A stretch of DNA of 41,810 nt from Xenorhabdus koppenhoeferi (GTDB lineage Bacteria; Pseudomonadota; Gammaproteobacteria; Enterobacterales; Enterobacteriaceae): the NCBI RefSeq assembly GCF_900116635.1, contig NZ_FPBJ01000026.1, forward strand, positions 1 through 41,810, read 5' to 3'. Of the stretch, positions 6,183-15,250 are shown piece after piece. Positions within the stretch are counted from its first letter, which is position 1; every line of letters begins with the position of its first letter. Position numbers and translations under genes: made by a program. The notes under the pieces are model-generated. The model was not told where the DNA came from and ran no database searches. It saw only the letters and a program-made list of their open reading frames with translations.

Positions 6183-6209
6183 AAAAGCGCCTCTTCGGAG
6201 GCGTTTTTT
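6183..6209 (+). terminator. Rho-independent terminator of the ardC unit
   Basis: CGCCTC (6188-6193), TTCG loop, GAGGCG (6198-6203), then T6 (6204-6209), with an A run in front. It is a textbook intrinsic terminator and may work in both directions. Confidence 0.9.
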
Positions 6210-6300
6210 ATTTTATTTGGAAAAAGAGTTTTCTCTATACATAAGTCCCCGTATTTTTCATTATTAAGATTATTGCACCGATTTGTTTAGGAGTCAGAAG

Positions 6301-6567
6301 ATGAAAAAATATTTTTTTATTATTGGTTTTTTATTTGTTTCTGGTTGCGTTGATTTTTATAAAAATCATAAATTTAATGAAGCAAAAGAACTATATGCAA
6401 CCTATGTGATGAGAGTTAAAACTCATTGTGATTTATATTTACTTAATATGAATTCAAGTTCTAGTTTCAGTGACAAATTATATGTTTTAAACGGTTATCG
6501 TTGTCCTGATGGTAAAATTTATTTTGTTAATGAAGAGTTTGCCAAAAATACAATTCCTGTTTTTTAA
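6301..6567 (+). CDS. Small predicted lipoprotein
   Basis: This 88-residue product from the ATG at 6301 has AGGAG upstream; an in-frame ATG at 6283 would only add a non-signal extension. It has a short basic N-terminus (MKKYF), a hydrophobic stretch, and the lipobox VSGC (Cys at residue 16), so it should be acylated and envelope-anchored. Two more Cys (in KTHCDLY and GYRCPDG) could form a disulfide. Small lipoproteins of this kind in conjugative elements sometimes act in entry exclusion. That role is speculation here, because no family is recognised. Confidence 0.65.
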   Translation: MKKYFFIIGFLFVSGCVDFYKNHKFNEAKELYATYVMRVKTHCDLYLLNMNSSSSFSDKLYVLNGYRCPDGKIYFVNEEFAKNTIPVF

Positions 6568-6580
6568 ATGAGTTATTATT

Positions 6581-8063
6581 ATGTTTATGCCAACTGGTGA
6601 ACAACAGGCTGTTATAAAATGGAATGGCTCTAAATTGGTAGTAAATGCTTTCGCAGGAACAGGGAAAACATCAACATTAGTAAATTATGCGTTAGCTAAT
6701 CCAGATGTATCAATGCTTTATTTAGCTTTTAACAGAGCAGTCAGAGAAGAAGCAGAACGTAAATTTCCATTTAATGTTGAGTGCAAAACGTCTCATCAAT
6801 TAGCCTGGTCTACAGAGGGGCGTCATTACCGTAATCGTTTGGTTAATCAATTACGTATTACTGATATTGCTAGGGCACTAAATACCCGACACTGGTCATT
6901 TACTCAGAGAGTCCAAAGCACATTAAACCGATTTTTATCCAGTTCTGATTCAGAGATAAAACTTTTTCATTGCCCAGATCAAGAAGTAATCCAAGGAGTT
7001 GATCCAATTAGAGTAATCCAAGGAGTAAATTATATCTGGAATTTAATGAAAGATATGGGGCATTCATTTCCAATTACACATGACACGTATTTGAAATTAT
7101 ATCAATTATCTGAACCAGATTTATCTCGTCATTATCAAACAATTTTGTTCGATGAAGCCCAAGATGCAAACCCTGTAACACATGCAATTGTTTTTAATCA
7201 AAAAACTAATGTTATTTTAGTTGGTGATCGGCATCAGCAAATTTACCGTTTTCGGGGGGCTGATAATGCGCTAGATGCGCCACAATTATCTGAAGCTGAG
7301 CGTCTATGGTTGACACATAGCTTTCGTTTTGGCCCTCACGTTGCTGAAATTGCGAATGCGTTACTTGCTTTAGATGGAGAAACTTATCAAGTTATTGGAT
7401 TGGGGGGGGGAGGATGAGGTTTTATCGTCACAAGAATTAAACGAACCTCATAAGGCGGTATTAAGCCGCACTGTAGCTGGTGTAATTGATATTGCACTAG
7501 CAGCGGCGCAGAACCAAAAACCAGTATATTGGGTCGGGGGTATAGAAAGTTATCGTACTGAAGAATTGGAGGATCTATATTGGTTTTCTGTTGATATGTC
7601 TCAGAATATACAAAATTCCCGATTGTTACATGACTATAAAAATTACGATGAATATTGTCGGATAGCTAAGGCAACGGAAGATATTGAAATGATGCAATCT
7701 ATCCGTTTATTAGATAGGTATTTTCCTTTTCCGCAAAATTTAGAAAAAATGCGTACATTTGCTGTAACAGATGAAAATAAAGCAAATTTAACAGTATCAA
7801 CGGCACACAGAGCAAAGGGATTGGAATGGTTAGTTGTGGTATTGAATAATGATTTTCCAGATTTATTTGATCCTAAGTTAACAGAGTTGGATCGACGGGA
7901 TGAAATCAATTTGCTTTATGTTGCTGCGACTCGCGCACGTAGGAAACTGGTTATTAATGAAATTATTGAAAACGTCTTAATAAATCAAAGGAAAAAGGAT
8001 AAAGAAGAAAAAAAGGATTTGGAGGTACATTCTTTAGAGGACGGTTTGCATGAAGATGCTTAA
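6581..8063 (+). pseudogene. UvrD/Rep-like superfamily 1 DNA helicase, frameshifted at a G9 run
   Basis: Two overlapping frames together encode about 493 residues with all SF1A motifs. Walker A is AFAGTGKTS (Lys29), motif Ia is LYLAFNRAVREEAERKFP, motif II is LFDEAQDA, motif III is GDRHQQIYRFRGA, motif IV is LTHSFRFG, motif V is TVSTAHRAKGLEW and motif VI is LLYVAATRARRKL. The first frame stops at 7415-7417 just after a run of nine G (7402-7410). The second frame becomes continuous with it if one G is removed (G8). The domain order resembles FBH1/UvrD-type helicases of mobile elements. The break lies between motifs IV and V, so the truncated product would be inactive. A G9 run is a classic slippage site, so phase variation, error or decay are all possible. 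Confidence 0.75.
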
Positions 8064-9690
8064 AAAATTGCTTTATAGGAATAAGCTGAGTGTTTCGGGG
8101 GGAAACAAGAAAGAGAAATCTACTCCTGTCGCACCAGATGGTTATTTTTTACCTCAGTTATCATGTGATTTATTAGACATACCCTACCGTAAAGTTTACC
8201 TGCAACAACTCTGGGAAAATGTTTCATTACCTAAGTCTCAATATGAAGAGCTTTTTTTATCGCCTTTACGGAATTGTGCAGGAAGGATGCAAAATTTACC
8301 TGCGTTCTCTCAAGGTGAATTCTCCCAATCAGGTGGATTGCTTGATTTAACGCTACTTACTATGGTGTATTCAGTCAGATTAGCAAAGAAGAGGATGTTA
8401 CCAATAGGAGGATTACCAGAAGACCAAGCTAACCAAAGTAGCGCTTGGAACGCGGTCGTATTTTACTCTGCTATGCTGCATTGGGTTCCTCTAATGGGGC
8501 ACTTTGAAGGGGAATATGCTGATCAGCGTAGTTGGATTCCTGGAGTAACAATACCTGAGAGGGCTTACCGCTTTCGTTTTAAATCGGATAATGTGGCTAT
8601 AGCTGATTTACGCTGCGTTTTAGGGGCACTTATGAGCTATACCCTATTACCGGAGAAATCGATTTGTTGGTTAAGTGAAACACCTGCGGCATTACATGCG
8701 TTGGTGAATTGTACTATGGGGCGGCAAAATGACATCAGTTTATTGATTGATGAAGCGATTAGTAAGTTACCAGAATTACCGAAAATGGATGTACCTTCAA
8801 ATGAAGCAGGTAGTTCATCTATTGTTGAAAGTGCTCCAACTATACAACCTTCTATATATGTGGATATTGACCTGCAAAAAACGATTGAAAAAAATGGGTT
8901 GAGCATATCAACTGATATTCAAGAAGAAAACACAACTTCCATTATTTTAGAGCCGAATGTTTTTTCATCAGAAATATCTACTCTGGAATCATCGAAACAA
9001 GAAATATTGTCAGAATCTATGAAAGAGGTTATTGACGATGATCTACAAACCGCTATGTCGCTTTTAGGCATAGAAACAGATATGGTTCATCAAGATGAAA
9101 ATATTGAACTTTGTTCATTAAATGATATATCAGACCAACAACATGCAGTTAAAATAACCTATGGTGAAAATAAACTGGGATATAATTCACTTTATGAAAA
9201 TAATTCAGTTGAAATTGTAAAGAAAGATGTAATTATTAGCGAAACTGTAAAGTTGAATAGCCAAAAGCAAAATGAAGATCAGTCATTAAAAACGAAATTT
9301 TGGGAATGGCTTAAAAAAGGATTAAAGGACAGTGAGATTAAATTTAATACAGCAGATGCAAAGATACACAGCGTTGCAGGATTTTTATTCTTACAAACTC
9401 CAGCGATTTTTTTCCTATTCTTGCGAGAACATCCTAGTTTAGATGTTGACCATCATACATTATTATCGGCGTTCGAATCATTGAATGTGCATCGTATTGA
9501 AAAAAAGGGAGGTAAAAGAAAGTATCATTATGTGTGTAAAATATATCCAATCCCTATTATAAAAATTACAGAAGAAACACAAAAAAAGAATAAATTTATA
9601 CGAGCTAGCGGTTATTTAGTAAAAGCAAGTTTGATATTTGGAACATCTGTACCTTCAGACAGCACTTTCGTAGATTTTACATCAGGGTGA
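8050..9690 (+). CDS. TraI_2/MobH-type relaxase homologue with altered HD motif
   Basis: This is a 546-residue protein. Residues about 25-230 match the TraI_2 domain (PF07514), including YLQQLWENVSLPKSQYEELF, GGLLDLTLLTMVYSVRLAKK and LPEDQANQSSAWNAVVFYSA. The C-terminal part (about 415-510) matches TraI_2_C (PF07515): FWEWLKKGLKDSEIKFNTAD and VHRIEKKGGKRKYHY. A long acidic, low-complexity linker joins them. In MobH relaxases the first domain carries HHH, LDH and LLHDIGK metal-binding residues. Here they read EFSQSGG, LDL and MLHWVPL, so catalytic activity is doubtful. It overlaps the helicase end by 14 bases. The location near a tRNA-Phe fits PFGI-1/ICEPm1-like elements. Confidence 0.75.
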   Translation: MKMLKKLLYRNKLSVSGGNKKEKSTPVAPDGYFLPQLSCDLLDIPYRKVYLQQLWENVSLPKSQYEELFLSPLRNCAGRMQNLPAFSQGEFSQSGGLLDLTLLTMVYSVRLAKKRMLPIGGLPEDQANQSSAWNAVVFYSAMLHWVPLMGHFEGEYADQRSWIPGVTIPERAYRFRFKSDNVAIADLRCVLGALMSYTLLPEKSICWLSETPAALHALVNCTMGRQNDISLLIDEAISKLPELPKMDVPSNEAGSSSIVESAPTIQPSIYVDIDLQKTIEKNGLSISTDIQEENTTSIILEPNVFSSEISTLESSKQEILSESMKEVIDDDLQTAMSLLGIETDMVHQDENIELCSLNDISDQQHAVKITYGENKLGYNSLYENNSVEIVKKDVIISETVKLNSQKQNEDQSLKTKFWEWLKKGLKDSEIKFNTADAKIHSVAGFLFLQTPAIFFLFLREHPSLDVDHHTLLSAFESLNVHRIEKKGGKRKYHYVCKIYPIPIIKITEETQKKNKFIRASGYLVKASLIFGTSVPSDSTFVDFTSG

Positions 9691-9717
9691 GATAGAGGAA
9701 ATATAGGAGTATCCTTT

Positions 9718-10788
9718 ATGAAAAAACGAACATTTTTTAACCTAGAAAAAGACTATCCTGTTTGGTATGAGTTATTGCATGAATATTTTTATGCAAAAGT
9801 TTTGCGACCAGATACAGAAAAAACCTATGAAAAAGTATTGAAATTGTTTCTTCGCTATTTAAAAGAAATAGAAAATATAACAGATATAACACCAGAAGAA
9901 GTAACACACAGACAAATTTTGCGTTGGCGTCGTCATGAATTGAATATTAAAGCTGTAGCGGAACGAACTTGGAATACAAAAGCGCGTCATATGCAGGTGT
10001 TATATAGTTTTTGGATCAAAAAAAGTTTATTAAAAGAGATTGAGAATCCGTTTTTTGAGAGTCAGATTGAACCAGGTAAGAAAAGAAAGAAAATCTATAC
10101 TGAAGCACAGACTCGTACTATGTATCGTGTTTTTGAGAGATTTACACAGTTAGAGAAAGAATCGTCGGCACAGCAAGCTACTTACCGCTGTTGTGCGTTA
10201 TATCCGACACGATTCTGGCTTGTTGTAATAGAAACGTTTCGATTAACAGGGATGCGTTTAAATCAATTGGCTCATGTTCGCATTTGTGACATTGATTTTG
10301 AAGAAAATGCAATCATGTTATGCAGTGAGAGCAGCAAAAATCATTGTGAATATCAAGCAGCCGTATTAGGTAAGTTAAAGCCACTATTGAAGCAATTAGT
10401 GGATGAAATGATATTAAGAGGGGCTATGTCTAATGATGTATTATTTAATGTACACCGTCTATCAGATAGAGATGTAGATAGAGAAAAGCCTATTGAACTT
10501 CAACCAATAAAATCATTTTTTCGGCGCTTTTCAAGAGAATGTGGTTTTCCTGTTAGCCCTCATCGTTTTCGCCATACGTTGGCAACTACATTAATGCGTA
10601 GCCCTGAGCGTAATATGCAACTGACAAAAAATGTTTTGGGGCATCGTAGCCTGTCTTCGACAATGGAATACATAGATCAAGATATCCATAGCACACTTAA
10701 TATGCTAGAGAACGAGTTATCTGATTATTTAAGCATGGGATTAGGCGGAGAGCATGACCGTTTGGTTTCTGTGATGCGGCAGTCATAA
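9718..10788 (+). CDS. Tyrosine recombinase (XerD/phage-integrase type) of the tRNA-Phe element
   Basis: This 356-residue protein has an N-terminal SAM-like domain (about residues 15-110) and a catalytic domain containing Arg in TGMRLNQLAHV, His/Arg in PHRFRHTLATTLMR, LGHRSLSSTMEYID with the Tyr nucleophile, and an acidic tail. The start has AGGAG upstream. It is the last gene of the element, about 220 bases from the tRNA 3' end, where integrases of tRNA-targeting elements often lie. Recombination between att copies is the inferred role. Relaxase followed by recombinase at the tRNA-proximal end is seen in PFGI-1-type elements. Confidence 0.85.
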   Translation: MKKRTFFNLEKDYPVWYELLHEYFYAKVLRPDTEKTYEKVLKLFLRYLKEIENITDITPEEVTHRQILRWRRHELNIKAVAERTWNTKARHMQVLYSFWIKKSLLKEIENPFFESQIEPGKKRKKIYTEAQTRTMYRVFERFTQLEKESSAQQATYRCCALYPTRFWLVVIETFRLTGMRLNQLAHVRICDIDFEENAIMLCSESSKNHCEYQAAVLGKLKPLLKQLVDEMILRGAMSNDVLFNVHRLSDRDVDREKPIELQPIKSFFRRFSRECGFPVSPHRFRHTLATTLMRSPERNMQLTKNVLGHRSLSSTMEYIDQDIHSTLNMLENELSDYLSMGLGGEHDRLVSVMRQS

Positions 10789-10853
10789 ATATATAAATAA
10801 TTTACATAGAGTTGACGAAACCATTAACTCTGTGTATAAAAATAGAATTTAGA

Positions 10854-10881
10854 ACAGGGCATTTGTGCAAAAGTGCCCTGT
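10854..10881. terminator. Hairpin after the recombinase gene (possible terminator)
   Basis: ACAGGGCA (10854-10861) and TGCCCTGT (10874-10881) form a perfect 8-bp stem about 65 bases after the recombinase stop. There is no clear T run, so intrinsic termination is uncertain. It could equally be a recombinase binding arm near the attachment site. Confidence 0.4.
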
Positions 10882-11006
10882 CTTGAGATACCCTAACCCT
10901 ACATTCAACCATGCGTGTAACTAACAATGGCATGATGAGTTTTCGGATTCCCGATTTTTAACCGACCGTTGACTATCTCAGGTTCAACGTTCGTGCTAGG
11001 AAAATT

Positions 11007-11082
11007 TGGTGCCCGGACTCGGAATCGAACCAAGGACACGGGGATTTTCAATCCCCTGCTCTACCGACTGAGCTATCCGGGC
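11007..11082 (-). tRNA. pheV: tRNA-Phe (GAA)
   Basis: The minus strand gives a complete 76-nt tRNA ending in an encoded CCA. The acceptor stem is GCCCGGA with TCCGGGC, the D-loop is AGCTCAGTCGGTAGAGC, the anticodon is GAA within GATTGAAAATC, and the T-loop is GGTTCGATTCC. It is nearly identical to enteric tRNA-Phe. The 3' end faces the mobile element, so the 3' part of the gene (from 11007 upward) is the presumed attachment core. The gene is intact, which means the element restored the tRNA on integration. The pheV symbol follows the usual island-carrying copy; it could also be pheU. Confidence 0.95.
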
Positions 11083-11093
11083 TAACGGGGCGC

Positions 11094-11122
11094 ATTAAAC
11101 CGTATTCAGCCCAATCCGTCAA
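11094..11122 (-). promoter_or_regulatory. tRNA-Phe promoter with GC-rich discriminator
   Basis: On the minus strand, TTGACG (11122-11117) and TTTAAT (11099-11094) are separated by 17 bases and followed by GCGCCCCG. A GC-rich discriminator is typical of stable-RNA promoters under stringent control. Confidence 0.7.
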
Positions 11123-11187
11123 ACATTTTTTGCATAATTTTATCTGTATGCTTTTAAATTGCCCAATACGCTATAAATCTAAACAAA

Positions 11188-11218
11188 ATGGAGAGAGGAT
11201 TGCTTCTATACTCTCCAT
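11188..11218 (-). terminator. Terminator of the mltC operon
   Basis: Read on the minus strand, ATGGAGAG (11218-11211) pairs with CTCTCCAT (11195-11188) and is followed by TTTGTTTAG. It lies 33 bases after the mltC stop, as expected for an intrinsic terminator. Confidence 0.65.
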
Positions 11219-11250
11219 CGGTTCTTTGTTATCAATGAATTTACTATAAA

Positions 11251-12324
11251 TTATCGACGATAATTTTTCTGTGCTTTGTTCACTTTTATCAGATAACGGC
11301 GTGACTCAGCGGAAGAGTGTTTATTTGTCAATGTTTCATAAACATCACCAGGTTCCATTGAATTGATCTTCTGAGCTGCCTTCTTTTTGTCATTCGAGAA
11401 TACACGCAATACGCTGCCAGCACCGCCATTATAGGCTGTGATGACGGCATACCGACGTGAAGTGATATTCTCGATATCGCCTAAATAAGTATTTTGTAAT
11501 ATCGAGAGATAAGCCGTGCCAGCATCAATGTTGTTTTCAGGATCGAAAAGGTAACTGCGGCTGGGATGGCCTGATTTTCCTTGCATTCTGAAAACATCTT
11601 TTCCGGCAGTGTGTTGCATAACTTGCATAAGACCCAACGCATCAGAGTGGCTGACGGCATAAGGGTTGAAGCTGGATTCAGTCTGCATGATGGCAAGGAT
11701 CAGCGATTCATCAATTCCGTATTTTATGGATGCTTTTCGAACAATAGGGAGGTATTTATGGGCACGTTTGTCCAAATGATTGGGAACCAATTGAATGGTG
11801 ACCGACCAAATGACATGCAATCCTGATTGACGTTTTTGTAATTTATTCTGAATCAGGTAATCAGCAAAATGACGTGCGCGCCACTCCCAGCGAATGGACT
11901 CACCACTATTATCCAGAACTTGTCCATAAAGAAATGGTTCTTTGCTAATCTGAATATCGTTGGAATCAGAATAAAGATTGATTGAGCCGGGATCATCTCC
12001 CATCAATAAAGTGCCAACAATCGCTTTGTGTAACCGTTCAGTCGGTTCGACTGGTGATATTGTTTCAATCGTAATACTTCCCGCATCAAAATTGATATGG
12101 CTGCGGGTTTGATATTGATCTGTGTATTTCACGTAATCTTTCGGACCTGCAATTAATACTTCTCGTAAACCCCAAATATTTTCAATATTGTGAGCGAATT
12201 GCCCCACTAAAATATCGAAACCATTTGTATCTTTTACATATTCTTCTTTGTATTCAATGCCTTTTTTGCTAGAACAGGAAATCAGGAGCGGAGTAAGAAG
12301 AATCAGAGGCAGCAGTTTTTTCAT
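11251..12324 (-). CDS. mltC: Membrane-bound lytic murein transglycosylase C
   Basis: This 357-residue lipoprotein matches the E. coli MltC length (359). It has a signal peptide with lipobox LLISC, an N-terminal DUF3393-type domain (about 20-190), and a C-terminal SLT lysozyme-like domain. The catalytic Glu lies in [24 protein letters not shown], written here in part ([15 protein letters not shown]), with AYNGG further on. MltC cleaves the MurNAc-GlcNAc bond with 1,6-anhydro product formation at the outer membrane inner face. It is the last gene of a mutY-yggX-mltC operon, an order conserved in enterics. Confidence 0.95.
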   Translation of the reverse strand: MKKLLPLILLTPLLISCSSKKGIEYKEEYVKDTNGFDILVGQFAHNIENIWGLREVLIAGPKDYVKYTDQYQTRSHINFDAGSITIETISPVEPTERLHKAIVGTLLMGDDPGSINLYSDSNDIQISKEPFLYGQVLDNSGESIRWEWRARHFADYLIQNKLQKRQSGLHVIWSVTIQLVPNHLDKRAHKYLPIVRKASIKYGIDESLILAIMQTESSFNPYAVSHSDALGLMQVMQHTAGKDVFRMQGKSGHPSRSYLFDPENNIDAGTAYLSILQNTYLGDIENITSRRYAVITAYNGGAGSVLRVFSNDKKKAAQKINSMEPGDVYETLTNKHSSAESRRYLIKVNKAQKNYRR

Positions 12325-12408
12325 CTTAAAGAGCCGTTGGATATTGATATGCCATCAGTAGTTAGAGCCATGCAAAATGGCTCTTATTTATGCCAGTTGA
12401 GTGGTAAA

Positions 12409-12681
12409 TTATTGTTCTGGTGGTGTGTAACCATCAATTTGGATGTCATGCCCTTCAAACAGGAATTTCACCATCTCTTGCTCAAGCAATTTGCGGTCGT
12501 TTGGGTTCATAGTATTTAATTTTTTTTCATTAATCAGCATGGTTTGTTTGCTCATCCATTGTTGCCATGCTTCTTTAGAAATTTCATTGAAAATGCGCTT
12601 GCCCAGCTCCCCCGGATAGAGCTGAAAATCCTGGCCTTCGGCTTCTTGCTGCAAAAAAGTACAAAAAATAGTTCTGCTCAT
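12409..12681 (-). CDS. yggX: Probable Fe(2+)-trafficking protein YggX
   Basis: This 90-residue protein starts [19 protein letters not shown] and contains PGELGKRIF and [18 protein letters not shown], the signature of the YggX family. The conserved Cys7 is present. YggX protects Fe-S enzymes against oxidative damage and is linked to SoxRS in E. coli. It lies 28 bases downstream of mutY in the same operon; MutY itself carries a 4Fe-4S cluster. Confidence 0.95.
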   Translation of the reverse strand: MSRTIFCTFLQQEAEGQDFQLYPGELGKRIFNEISKEAWQQWMSKQTMLINEKKLNTMNPNDRKLLEQEMVKFLFEGHDIQIDGYTPPEQ

Positions 12682-12709
12682 AATTAATCCTCAAAATAAA
12701 ATGGGCAAA

Positions 12710-13750
12710 TTAACCCAATTGTTGCAAAAGGTATTCAACGGGAGCTGCCAATCCTACAGTTGCTGGCTGGCGTAAGTTATACCAAAGTCCCTTGCTTTCA
12801 TCCATGCAGGAATCAAAAGATAAAATATCGATTTTAATGGGAACAATATCTAAATGAAAATGACTGAATGTGTGGCGAAATGCTGTCAATTGTTCAGGTT
12901 TATTGTGAGAAATGCCCGCATCTTGCAGCCATTTTTCCAGTGAAGCTTGATCAGTAAATTGTGGGAAGGCAAACAGGCCCCCCCAAATGCCAGAAAGTGG
13001 CCGCTGCTCCAGCCAGACCGTATCACCATGCTGCATTAATAAAAAGTAGGCTGTTTTTTCAGGAATGCTTTGTTTCGGTTTTTTGCCCGGATAATCTGCC
13101 CAGTTATGATTGGCATAAGCAATACAGCCTGTATTGAGCGGGCAAATTTCGCACTTTGGTTTACTGCGGGTACAGACCATTGCGCCCAAATCCATCATTG
13201 CCTGATTAAAATATTCGACGTTTTGCGCGGGAGTTACGCGAGTACTGATATCCCACAGTTGGTTCTCAACTTCTTTTTTTCCCGGCCAGCCGTCAACGGC
13301 ACAGCAGCGGGCCAGAACACGCTTCACGTTACCATCAAGAATCGGAAAATGTTTGCCTTGAGATAGCGAGAGAATAGCACCAGCGGTTGAACGGCCGACT
13401 CCCGGCAGGGCAACAACATCATCGAATGTCGTCGGGAATTTGCCATTGTGTAACGTCACTATCTGTTGCGCTGCTTTATGTAAATTACGGGCGCGCGCGT
13501 AATATCCCAAGCCTGTCCACAAATGGAGAATTTCATCCAGTGGTGCAGCAGCCAAAGACGCAACATCAGGAAAACATGAAATAAATTTCTGGAAATAGGG
13601 AATAACGGTCGCGACTTGTGTTTGTTGCAACATCACTTCTGAAAGCCAGACGTGATAGGAAGTTTTTTCCAGTTGCCACGGCAGAGTTTTACGACCATAA
13701 CGGTAATACCATTCAAGTACTCTCTGTGAAAATTGCTCAGCTTCCATCAT
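12710..13750 (-). CDS. mutY: A/G-specific adenine DNA glycosylase
   Basis: This 346-residue protein matches E. coli MutY in length (350). It has the catalytic Glu in [10 protein letters not shown], the helix-hairpin-helix [14 protein letters not shown], the active-site Asp in [10 protein letters not shown], and the Fe-S cluster motif Cx6Cx2Cx5C ([17 protein letters not shown]). The C-terminal NUDIX-like domain recognises 8-oxoguanine. MutY removes A opposite 8-oxoG. It is first in the operon with yggX and mltC, and divergent from trmB across about 250 bases. Confidence 0.95.
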   Translation of the reverse strand: MMEAEQFSQRVLEWYYRYGRKTLPWQLEKTSYHVWLSEVMLQQTQVATVIPYFQKFISCFPDVASLAAAPLDEILHLWTGLGYYARARNLHKAAQQIVTLHNGKFPTTFDDVVALPGVGRSTAGAILSLSQGKHFPILDGNVKRVLARCCAVDGWPGKKEVENQLWDISTRVTPAQNVEYFNQAMMDLGAMVCTRSKPKCEICPLNTGCIAYANHNWADYPGKKPKQSIPEKTAYFLLMQHGDTVWLEQRPLSGIWGGLFAFPQFTDQASLEKWLQDAGISHNKPEQLTAFRHTFSHFHLDIVPIKIDILSFDSCMDESKGLWYNLRQPATVGLAAPVEYLLQQLG

Positions 13751-14003
13751 TAGAATAATTGTCTTTATATCAGATATTGTTTTGTGAGCAGGATTGCAAC
13801 ATAGTGTAACTCCAGTGTAAACCCGAACTTTATTTCGAAGCGCTACGCAATTTAGTTGCTATTTAGTATTAAAGTTGTGCTTATGGGCATTGAACTTGAT
13901 AAACTCAGCCATCTTTGCATAATTGCGCTCTCTTTGGGCAACCCTGCGGTATATTAAGCTCCAGTCGCCTGAGCAAATGCCTTTAAAACTGATAGAAAGC
14001 ACC

Positions 14004-14723
14004 ATGATAAATAACGTAATTTCACCGGAATATGATGAAGATGGCAGGGTCTTGCGCCGTGTCCGCAGTTTTGTTCGTCGGCAGGGACGGTTAACGAGCC
14101 GTCAGCAGCAAGCACTTGATAATATGTGGCCGAAAATGGGTTTGGATTATCAGCCAGAACTGTCCGATATGGAAGCTATTTTTGGTCGTGAGGCCCCAGT
14201 GGTATTGGAGATTGGCTTCGGCATGGGGGCATCATTGGTTACGATGGCGAGTCAGAACCCAGAAAAAAACTTTTTTGGGATCGAGGTTCATGTGCCGGGA
14301 GTAGGTGCTTGTCTGGCTTCCGCAGAAGAGGAAAACCTGAGTAATCTACGTGTTATGTGCCATGATGCTATTGAAGTGCTGAATAATATGATCCCAAATC
14401 AAAGTTTGGATATGGTTCAGCTTTTCTTCCCTGATCCGTGGCATAAAGTCCGCCATAACAAGCGTCGGATTGTACAGCCTGAATTTGCTCAACTAATCAG
14501 AAATAAGCTGAAAACCGGTGGTGCCTTCCATATGGCAACTGACTGGCAGCCATATGCTGAACATATGCTGGAAGTGATGAGCGAAGCCAAAGGATATAGC
14601 AATTTATCAGAAAACGATGATTATGTACCACGTCCTGATTCACGTCCAGTCACGAAATTCGAAATGCGCGGTCAGCGTTTAGGGCATGGCGTATGGGATC
14701 TAATTTTTGAGAGGGTAGAATAA
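14004..14723 (+). CDS. trmB: tRNA (guanine-N7-)-methyltransferase
   Basis: This 239-residue protein from the ATG at 14004 ([20 protein letters not shown]) aligns with E. coli TrmB from its first residue; the longer upstream frame is not needed. The SAM-binding motif is [11 protein letters not shown]. The family signatures [15 protein letters not shown] and [13 protein letters not shown] are intact. It makes m7G46 in tRNA. The stop overlaps the yggL start (TAATG), so the two are translationally coupled. Confidence 0.95.
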   Translation: MINNVISPEYDEDGRVLRRVRSFVRRQGRLTSRQQQALDNMWPKMGLDYQPELSDMEAIFGREAPVVLEIGFGMGASLVTMASQNPEKNFFGIEVHVPGVGACLASAEEENLSNLRVMCHDAIEVLNNMIPNQSLDMVQLFFPDPWHKVRHNKRRIVQPEFAQLIRNKLKTGGAFHMATDWQPYAEHMLEVMSEAKGYSNLSENDDYVPRPDSRPVTKFEMRGQRLGHGVWDLIFERVE

Positions 14724-15049
14724 TGGCTAAAAATCGTAGTCGCCGTCTGCGTAAAAAAATGCGTATTGATGAATTTCAAGAGTTAGGATTTTCCATAAAG
14801 TGGGGTTTTCCGGCCAATACATCCGTTGATGTTGTTGACAGCACGGTTGATGCCTTAATTGAAGAGTTGATAGAGCCAAATGGCTTGGCTTTGGATGCCA
14901 GTGGTTACTTGCAGTGGGAAGGTCTGATCTGCCTGCAAAAAATTGGTAAATGTACCGAAGAACACCGCCAGTTAGTTGAAAAATGGCTGAAAGATCGCAA
15001 CATGGAAGATGTTGTTATATCAGAACTGTTTGATGTGTGGTGGGATTGA
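14723..15049 (+). CDS. yggL: YggL family 50S ribosome-binding protein
   Basis: This 108-residue protein ([23 protein letters not shown]) matches YggL (DUF469) throughout, including the C-terminal LKDRNMEDVVISELFDVWW. It has a basic N-terminus and acidic rest. YggL is a small protein found on the 50S subunit. It overlaps the trmB stop by one base, the same pairing as in E. coli. Confidence 0.93.
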   Translation: MAKNRSRRLRKKMRIDEFQELGFSIKWGFPANTSVDVVDSTVDALIEELIEPNGLALDASGYLQWEGLICLQKIGKCTEEHRQLVEKWLKDRNMEDVVISELFDVWWD

Positions 15050-15135
15050 TTTGCTGTTATATAAACATGTAGCGTTTTGATATCTAATGGATTCAAGTTG
15101 TTGCTAACAAGCGTTAACTTGAAAACATGAAGGGT

Positions 15136-15196
15136 AAATATACAGAAAAATATACAGAAAAATATACAGAAAAATATACAGAAAAATATACAGAAA
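15136..15196. repeat. Tandem repeat, 12-bp unit, five copies
   Basis: The unit AAAATATACAGA recurs with exact 12-bp spacing (TATACAG starts at 15139, 15151, 15163, 15175 and 15187). It lies between yggL and glsB, about 55 bases before the glsB start, so copy-number change would alter the glsB upstream region. Confidence 0.95.
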
Positions 15197-15208
15197 TAGT
15201 GCTGTATG

Positions 15209-15231
15209 CAGGGGTTCCAAAGGAGCCCCTG
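15209..15231. promoter_or_regulatory. Stable hairpin directly upstream of the glsB ribosome-binding site
   Basis: CAGGGGTTCC (15209-15218) and GGAGCCCCTG (15222-15231) form a 10-bp stem with a 3-base loop and one G-T pair. It ends seven bases before GGAG of glsB. It could terminate yggL transcription (no strong T run) or affect glsB translation. Confidence 0.5.
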
Positions 15232-15250
15232 TCTATCTGGAGAAGAAGTG

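Larger units (their letters stand above)
1..11006. mobile_element. Integrated conjugative-type element, one end (runs off the left edge)
   Basis: A tyrosine recombinase, a MobH-type relaxase homologue, ArdC, an SF1 helicase and IS fragments lie together against the 3' end of a tRNA-Phe gene. tRNA 3' ends are the usual target of such integrases, and tRNA-Phe is the known site of SPI-7 and ICEPm1. The DNA is markedly AT-rich up to about 10.8 kb, and conserved enteric genes begin right after the tRNA. The distal end and any tRNA-derived direct repeat are outside the window. No type IV secretion genes are visible, so it may be either a full element or a remnant. Confidence 0.7.

Noticed and set aside
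11581..11826. Plus-strand frame inside mltC
   Set aside because: It is a shadow of the well-conserved mltC coding sequence.
13923..14003. Upstream extension of trmB
   Set aside because: The E. coli protein aligns from the ATG at 14004, and the extension has no similarity.
15136..15196. Possible CRISPR array
   Set aside because: The units are directly adjacent, 12 bp long and identical, with no spacers and no cas genes.
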